The notes under the pieces: generated by a model | The model's input: only the letters and a program-made list of their open reading frames with translations | Databases searched by the model: none | What the model was told of the DNA's origin: nothing | DNA from: CAZDKK01 sp964603725 | GTDB taxonomy: Bacteria > Eisenbacteria > RBG-16-71-46 > CAIMUX01 > WJJG01 | Length of the DNA stretch: 64,000 nucleotides | Assembly: GCA_964603725.1 (NCBI GenBank) | Contig: CAZRWW010000001.1 | Location: 87,200 to 151,199, forward strand | Direction of reading: 5' to 3' | In this document: positions 58,623-64,000 of the stretch, piece after piece | How positions within the stretch are numbered: position 1 is the first letter of the stretch | Layout: each line of letters starts with the position of its first letter | Translations under genes and position numbers: made by a program

Positions 58623-61235
58623 ATGGCAAGCAGGAGTCACACTCTGCTCAAGGGCGTCCTGATCGTCCTGGGCCTCGTGGTGCTCGCGATCGTGGCGGCG
58701 ATCCTCCTCGTGCCCAAGGATGCCCTGCGTGACATGGTGCTGGCCCGCATCGAGCGGGAGACCGGCCGCCCCGTGAGCGTGGGCAAGGCGAGCGTACGCC
58801 TGCTGCCGGCGGGCCTGACCCTGCGGGACCTCGAGATCGGCGAGCCGCGCGTGGGGCCGCGCAGTCGCGTGACCGTGCGCGGCATCACGCTCCAGGCCCG
58901 GCTCTGGCCGCTGCTGCAGCGACGACTCGAGGTGACGCGGGTCCTGATCGAGGCCCCCCTCGTCGAGGTGTTCATGGAGCGGCCCGGCGACGCCGCCGCT
59001 GCCGCGCGGATCGCCGGGGCCGGCGCGGCCGGGGGCACCGGCGCCGCACGACCGGGCGGCCCCCCGCCGATCGGCATCCAGGTGCGCGAGCTGCATATCC
59101 GGGATGGGCGCGTGCTGGTACGAGCTCCCGGCGGGGAGCCGTTCGTCGCGCTGGCCGGGTTGACGGAGCGCCTCGAGGCCGAGGTCACGGCCGGCGGGCT
59201 CGTGCGGCTCTCGGGCGAGACCGCCGTCGACACCGTGCGCGTGCATCTGCCGGCCGGCATGCTGGGCCGCGACATCCAGCTCAGGCTGCGCAAGACGTTG
59301 AGCTACGACACGACGCGCGACGTCCTCAGCATCACCGATGCGACGCTGGCGCTGGGCGATCTCCCCGTTGCGGTGACCGGTCAGGTCACAGGCCTGGCGA
59401 CTCAGACGCCAGCCGCGGACCTGCGCCTGTCGGGCGGCCCGGCCGAGGTCGCGAGCATTCTCGGCTATCTGCCCGACGCGATGTTTCCCGCGATGGCGGG
59501 CCTGCGCTCCGGCGGCACGCTGTCGGTGGCGGGCTCGTTGCGCGGGCCGCTGGCGCCGCCGCCCGGCGCCGACCCGCTGTCGCCCGAGGCGCTGCCCGAG
59601 TTCGCCTTCGACCTGACGCTCGCGCGGGGCCGCGTCCAGCATCCGCAGCTTCCCGTCCCTATCGAAGACATCGCCCTCGAGGTGCGGGCGGATCGCGACA
59701 CGATCGAGGTGGCCGAGTTCTCGGCGCGCAGCGGCTCGAGCCGCCTCCGCGCGCGGGCGACGGTGACCGAGTACCTCGTCATCCCGCAGGTCGTGCTCGG
59801 CCTCGATGCCGACGCGGACCTGGCGGATGTGAGCGCGCTGCAGGCGAACCAGGACTCGCTGCGCCTGAGCGGCCGCGCCACGGCGCAGCTCGTTGTCACG
59901 GGGCCGGCCCAACCCCCGGAGGCCCTCGTTCCCGCCGGCACCATCCGGCTGGCGAACGTGGGCGCGCAGGGGCTCCTCCTCCCCGTACCCGTCTCCGGAG
60001 CGGGCGGGACGATCACCCTGCGGGGCAAGGACCTGCTCCTGGACGATCTGACCGCGCAGGTGGGCCGCAGCGATGTGCGCGTGGACGGTCGGGTCTCGAA
60101 CTACCGCGCGCTGGACCCGCGCGCGCCGGGCGGCCAGATCGCGCGAGTCGACGGGCAACTGCGCAGCCGCACGCTCGACCTGGACGAGTTCATCCCACCT
60201 CCGGGCCCGCGCCCGGCCGGGCGCGGGGCGGCCCAGCCGGCCGCGTCACCGGCGGCGTTGCTGGCGCTGGTCGAGGGCTCGCTGGGGATCCGGGTGGACG
60301 AGATCAAGGTCAATCGCGCCTCCATCCGCAACGCCCGTGGGACGATCGGCATCAACCGCGGGCTGTTCAACCTGGAGGGCGTGACCGCGGAAGGGTTCGG
60401 CGGCCGGCTCGCCGCCATGGGCAGCCTCGACTATCGTCAGCCCGAGAGACCGCATTTCGACATGCAAGTTCAGGTGCAGGAGGCCCAAGTATCCGAGTTG
60501 TACAACTACGCCGCCGATCTCAACCGCTTCGCGCGCCTCGGCGGATTCCTCACCGGCGCGATCAACGCCACCGCCAAGCTGTCCGGCAATCTCAACGACT
60601 CCCTCGGTCTCGATCTGGGCACTTTCAACTCCGCCGGCAGTCTGCAGATGCGCAGCGGCAGCATCGCGAACCATCCGCTGCAGACGTCGCTGGCGCAGTA
60701 CTTGAGCGCGCCACAGCTCGGCCGGCTGGCGGTATCCGACTGGCTCCAGCCCTTCAGCATCCAAGATGGGCGCCTGGTGGTGGACGGCATGAGCCTCAAG
60801 GCAGGCCCGATCGAGGTCGGCGCGACGGGCTGGCAGGCGATTGACGGAACGGTGGGCATGTCGCTCGATCTGATCCTGCCTCAGGAGCTGGCGGCCGGCA
60901 TCCGCTCGCAGGTGCCGGCGGAACTGGCGCCCGTCCTCTTCGGCGACCCCGGCGAGCGCATCGCCCTGCCGATCGAGGTGTCGGGCAGCTACCCCAAGCC
61001 CAAGATCGGCCTCAACGTCGAGAAGCTGCGCGGCGGGGCGCAGCGGCGCGTGGAGCAGCGCCTGGCCCAGGAACGCGAGCGACTGCAACAGGAGGCGCTC
61101 AGGCAGGCGAACCAGTTTCTCGAGGGATTGACCGAGACGCCGGCGGACACGAGCCGGAAGACGACGGAGCGCCCCGGGCAGCAAGTGGAGAAGGAAGTCA
61201 AGGACCTGCTGAAGGGGATCCTGAAGAAGAAGTAG
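58623..61235 (+). CDS. AsmA family envelope protein
   Basis: An 870-aa protein with one N-terminal helix (LLKGVLIVLGLVVLAIVAAILL). A long beta-rich periplasmic part follows, typical of AsmA/TamB/YhdP bridge-like lipid-transfer proteins. The start of the conserved domain is GRPVSVGKASVRLLPAGLTLRDLEIG. The AsmA C-terminal region has YNYAADLNRFARLGGFLTGAINATAKLSG and NHPLQTSLAQYL. A charged C-terminal tail (about 820-870) ends in a Lys-rich helix. The role is probably phospholipid transport or outer-membrane assembly. AGGAGG precedes ATG 58623 by 6 nt. Confidence 0.9.
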   Translation: MASRSHTLLKGVLIVLGLVVLAIVAAILLVPKDALRDMVLARIERETGRPVSVGKASVRLLPAGLTLRDLEIGEPRVGPRSRVTVRGITLQARLWPLLQRRLEVTRVLIEAPLVEVFMERPGDAAAAARIAGAGAAGGTGAARPGGPPPIGIQVRELHIRDGRVLVRAPGGEPFVALAGLTERLEAEVTAGGLVRLSGETAVDTVRVHLPAGMLGRDIQLRLRKTLSYDTTRDVLSITDATLALGDLPVAVTGQVTGLATQTPAADLRLSGGPAEVASILGYLPDAMFPAMAGLRSGGTLSVAGSLRGPLAPPPGADPLSPEALPEFAFDLTLARGRVQHPQLPVPIEDIALEVRADRDTIEVAEFSARSGSSRLRARATVTEYLVIPQVVLGLDADADLADVSALQANQDSLRLSGRATAQLVVTGPAQPPEALVPAGTIRLANVGAQGLLLPVPVSGAGGTITLRGKDLLLDDLTAQVGRSDVRVDGRVSNYRALDPRAPGGQIARVDGQLRSRTLDLDEFIPPPGPRPAGRGAAQPAASPAALLALVEGSLGIRVDEIKVNRASIRNARGTIGINRGLFNLEGVTAEGFGGRLAAMGSLDYRQPERPHFDMQVQVQEAQVSELYNYAADLNRFARLGGFLTGAINATAKLSGNLNDSLGLDLGTFNSAGSLQMRSGSIANHPLQTSLAQYLSAPQLGRLAVSDWLQPFSIQDGRLVVDGMSLKAGPIEVGATGWQAIDGTVGMSLDLILPQELAAGIRSQVPAELAPVLFGDPGERIALPIEVSGSYPKPKIGLNVEKLRGGAQRRVEQRLAQERERLQQEALRQANQFLEGLTETPADTSRKTTERPGQQVEKEVKDLLKGILKKK

Positions 61236-61574
61236 GCTGCGGTTCGCCGGCCGCCGATCGGGGCGGTGTGACGGTGGCGGCGCAAGTGCCTGGCCGGCAG
61301 TCAGCTACTGGACGTTCTTCCGCCGACGGCCGCCGCGCGGGCCGGCCATTCTTTAACGGCCGGCCTCACGGTCCCGCGCCCCCGTGAGGTGGCCGGGATC
61401 CACCAGCTCGGAAGCCGCCGACCCTACTATCAACTCCCCCAGAACCCGATAGATAGGATGGGCGCGCAAGGCAGATGCCCGCGACCGCATTGAGGCAGGC
61501 CATCGCCGCGCAGTCGCGATCCTGATACCTCCAGGACTCGCACGCTCACCGCGCGGACCAACTCGGAGGCAGCC
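61236..61574. other. Spacer upstream of the chemoreceptor gene
   Basis: A 339-nt region with no gene. It contains a GATAGATAGGAT direct repeat near 61451 and GC-rich inverted repeats (GGCCGGCC near 61360). I searched it for a sigma28-type promoter and did not find a correctly spaced one. Confidence 0.35.
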
Positions 61575-63821
61575 GTGCTGAACACACACACTATCAAGAC
61601 TCGCATCATCATGCTCACCGTGGGGGCCATCGTGCTCAGTGCCGCCGTCACCGTGGGGATGATCGCTTTCCAGAATCAGAGGCTCAATCGCGATCTCACC
61701 ACGGAACTCGACGGACTGACCCGGAGCGAGCTCGGCAAGATCGCCCAGAGCGTCTATCTCATGTGCCGCGCTCAGCAGGAGGCCGTCGAGACCAAGGTGC
61801 GGTCGGATCTGAATGTGGCGCGCCAGGTCATGCAAGATGCCGGCCACGTCGAGTTCTCGAGTGAGACTGCGACCTGGAGTGCCGTCAACCAGTTCACCAA
61901 GGCGGCCCAGACCGTCGACTTGCCCAAGATGACCGTCGGGGGGGCCTGGCTGGGTCAGAATACCAGCATGGGCACACGGTCACCGGTCGTCGACCAGGTC
62001 AAAGAGCTGGTCGGCGGCACTTGCACGATCTTCCAGCGTATGAACGACGCCGGAGACATGTTGCGCGTGTGCACCAACGTCGAGAAGACCGACAACACGC
62101 GCGCGATCGGAACCTACATTCCGGCCGTGAATCCTGACGGCACGCCCAATCCCGTGATCGCCGCCGCGCTCAAGGGTCAGGTGTACACGGGACGAGCCTT
62201 TGTGGTGAATGATTGGTACATTGCGGCCTATGAACCGATTCGCGACAAGTCCGGCCAGGTCGCCGGCCTGCTCTACGTCGGCGTCAAGCAGGAGAACGTC
62301 AAGAGCCTGCGCGCCGGCATCATGGACATGGTGGTCGGCAAGACCGGCTACGTCTACGTGCTGGGCGGCAAGGGCGACCAGCGTGGCCAGTACATAATCT
62401 CCAATGACGGCCAGCGTGACGGCGAGAATATCTGGGAATCCAAGGACGCCGACGGGCAACCCTTCATTCAGACGATGATCGAGCAGGCGCTCACCGCGGG
62501 ATCGGGCGAGATCTCGTTCCAGCGCTATCCCTGGAAGAACGACGGTGAGGCTCAGGCGCGCATGAAGGTAGCCGCGCTCGCCTACTTCGAACCCTGGGAT
62601 TGGGTCATCGGCGCCGGGGCCTACGAGGATGACTTCGCCGAAGTCCACAAGCGAGTGGCGGGGGCGATCCACGCCACGATTCTGGCCACGATTCTGACGT
62701 CACTGGTCATGGTGGTGCTCTTCGGTATCGTGGCCATGCTCATGGCCGGACGGCTCGTCCGGCCGATACGCTTCACGATCGACATGCTCAAGGACATCGC
62801 CGAGGGCGAAGGCGACCTGACCCGGCGTATTCATCTGAAGTCTCAGGACGAAATCGGCGAGCTCGGCCATTGGTTCAACACCTTCATCGGACGCATCGAG
62901 CAGATGGTCAGGGATCTGGCCGGCTACGGCAATACGATCCAGCAGGCCTCGGGACAAATGGCGTCCACCTCAACTGAGTTGGCGGGCCGCGCGGAGAAAA
63001 TGACCGGGCAGGCCACGGGGGCGGCCGCCGCCACCGAGCAGCTCTCCGGCAACATCACTGGCATCGCCTCCTCGGCGGAGGAGATGTCGACATCGATCAA
63101 CAGCATCGCCACGGCCATCGAAGAGATGAGCTCTTCGCTCAAGGAGGTCGCGTCCAGCTCCGCCAAGGCGGCCCAGGTCGCGGTCGATGCGGACGGCCAG
63201 TCGCGCGTGGCGAGCGAGACGATGGGACGGCTCGACACCTCGGCGATCGAAATCGGCAAGGTGCTCGACGCCATCAGCGACATCGCCGATCAAACCAATC
63301 TCCTGGCGCTCAACGCCACCATCGAGGCGGCCTCGGCCGGCGAGGCGGGCAAGGGCTTCGCCGTGGTCGCCAACGAGGTCAAGGAGCTGGCGCTGCAGAG
63401 CGCGCGCGCCACCGAGGAGATCGCCGAGCAGGTGCGCGAGATGCAGAGCAACACCAAGAACGCCGTGGGCGCCATTGCCAACGTCGTCAGGGTGATCAAC
63501 GAGGTCAGCGAGATCCTGCGCACCATCGCCGGCGCCGTGGAGGAGCAGTCCTCGACTGTCAACGAGATCGCGCTCAACATCGATCAGACGGCCAAGGCTG
63601 CCCAGGAAGTGGCCGGCAATGTCCAGGGCGCCTCGATCGGCGCGCAGGAAATCGCCAACAACATCTCGGGCGTGCGCGTCGCCGCCAGCGAGAACGCCGA
63701 GGCCGCGGATCAGACCCAGCGCGGCTCCGCGGAACTGGCGGCGCTCGCGCGTCAACTGCACGAACTTGTATCGCGGTTCAAGTTCGGCGCCGGGGATCAT
63801 TCGGAGCAGCGGGCGGCCTAG
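61575..63821 (+). CDS. Methyl-accepting chemotaxis protein with Cache_3-Cache_2 sensor
   Basis: A 748-aa chemoreceptor. Helix 1 (residues 12-32) is followed by a large periplasmic double-Cache domain with GGTCTIFQRMNDAGDMLRVCTNV, GRAFVVNDWYIAAYEPIRD and WDWVIGAGAYEDDF, then helix 2 near 365-395. HAMP (RLVRPIRFTIDMLKDI) precedes the coiled-coil signalling domain. The CheA/CheW-contact tip is identical to that of the receptor at 15508 (DQTNLLALNATIEAASAGE), followed by GKGFAVVANEVKELA. Unlike that one, its ligand domain is the Cache_3-Cache_2 type, so it senses a different signal. The start has GGAGG upstream. Confidence 0.95.
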   Translation: MLNTHTIKTRIIMLTVGAIVLSAAVTVGMIAFQNQRLNRDLTTELDGLTRSELGKIAQSVYLMCRAQQEAVETKVRSDLNVARQVMQDAGHVEFSSETATWSAVNQFTKAAQTVDLPKMTVGGAWLGQNTSMGTRSPVVDQVKELVGGTCTIFQRMNDAGDMLRVCTNVEKTDNTRAIGTYIPAVNPDGTPNPVIAAALKGQVYTGRAFVVNDWYIAAYEPIRDKSGQVAGLLYVGVKQENVKSLRAGIMDMVVGKTGYVYVLGGKGDQRGQYIISNDGQRDGENIWESKDADGQPFIQTMIEQALTAGSGEISFQRYPWKNDGEAQARMKVAALAYFEPWDWVIGAGAYEDDFAEVHKRVAGAIHATILATILTSLVMVVLFGIVAMLMAGRLVRPIRFTIDMLKDIAEGEGDLTRRIHLKSQDEIGELGHWFNTFIGRIEQMVRDLAGYGNTIQQASGQMASTSTELAGRAEKMTGQATGAAAATEQLSGNITGIASSAEEMSTSINSIATAIEEMSSSLKEVASSSAKAAQVAVDADGQSRVASETMGRLDTSAIEIGKVLDAISDIADQTNLLALNATIEAASAGEAGKGFAVVANEVKELALQSARATEEIAEQVREMQSNTKNAVGAIANVVRVINEVSEILRTIAGAVEEQSSTVNEIALNIDQTAKAAQEVAGNVQGASIGAQEIANNISGVRVAASENAEAADQTQRGSAELAALARQLHELVSRFKFGAGDHSEQRAA

Positions 63822-63823
63822 GA

Positions 63824-63865
63824 GGCCGCCCGCCCTGCCGGAGCACCCGCTTCCGGCGGGCGGCC
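63824..63865 (+). terminator. Hairpin after the chemoreceptor gene
   Basis: An 11-bp perfect stem, GGCCGCCCGCC (63824-63834) with GGCGGGCGGCC (63855-63865), starts 3 nt past the stop codon. There is no T-run, so it may act as an mRNA end stabiliser or a weak terminator. Confidence 0.55.
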
Positions 63866-63929
63866 CAGGGCGGCGCGGGGCACCGCCGGCGCCCGTGTCG
63901 CCCTGGGCCCTGCACGCTGCGTCTGTGTT

Positions 63930-64000
63930 TCACAGAACCAGCGATAGTACTCCCAGAACGAGACTGCCGATCAGCACGATGCCAAGGGCCACGCAGGCCA
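63930..64000 (-). CDS. C-terminal end of a gene entering from the right edge (partial)
   Basis: On the minus strand the last 71 nt read as 22 hydrophobic residues (ACVALGIVLIGSLVLGVLSL, VL) before TGA at 63932-63930. This looks like a C-terminal transmembrane helix. Too little is present to name the protein. Confidence 0.4.
   Translation of the reverse strand, partial: ACVALGIVLIGSLVLGVLSLVL

Overview
The window is a very GC-rich, gene-dense chromosomal stretch with no rRNA, tRNA, CRISPR array, insertion sequence or prophage that I can recognise. Many genes encode exported proteins of the didermal, metagenome-type style: lipoproteins with fibronectin III domains, a papain-like protease ending in a FlgD-type Ig module, an AsmA protein, and a small beta-barrel. 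Four secreted proteins end in the same short Trp-Gly-x-Val/Ile-Lys-Ala tail. This combination suggests an uncultured bacterium near Candidatus Eisenbacteria or other FCB-like lineages. That placement is inference and no marker gene confirms it.

Layout. 1-2400: two near-identical secreted proteins in tandem, each with its own promoter, conserved leader and terminator hairpin (minus strand). 2400-8310: alpha-glucan phosphorylase, a fibronectin III/beta-helix lipoprotein and a degenerate SGNH protein. 8590-15510: plus-strand run of an MttB-like protein, metallophosphoesterase, orphan DNA methyltransferase, DASS transporter, FMN reductase and M24 peptidase, several overlapping or closely spaced. 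15508-22760: chemoreceptor, scramblase-like protein, DUF502 protein, superoxide dismutase, a small membrane protein, a D-amino-acid PLP enzyme and a small outer-membrane-type protein. 22825-31100: alkaline-phosphatase-fold enzyme, an aldehyde dehydrogenase with Ser at the catalytic Cys position, epimerase plus C_GCAxxG_C_C pair, NlpC/P60 lipoprotein, alpha/beta hydrolase and Fe-S aldo/keto reductase. 31000-41660: tailed secreted protein, membrane glycosyltransferase, large FlgD-type secreted protein, CadC-like membrane regulator with a beta-propeller sensor, a phosphatase/class D beta-lactamase fusion, and another tailed secreted protein. 42213-47050: formyl-THF cyclo-ligase-like protein, a nonsense-interrupted arylsulfotransferase-like lipoprotein gene and the C1 protease. 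47278-51924: a four-gene membrane cassette of unknown function behind an M29 aminopeptidase. 52345-58559: cell-surface glycosylation genes. 58623-63821: AsmA protein and a second chemoreceptor. A partial gene enters from the right edge.

The strongest candidates for undescribed biology are the phosphatase/OXA-type fusion (38544-40697), the shared C-terminal WG-x-V-KA tail on secreted proteins, the four-gene membrane cassette (47278-50759), the conserved foldable leader upstream of the tandem duplicates, and the unrelated short tandem-repeat arrays that sit in at least five divergent-gene spacers.
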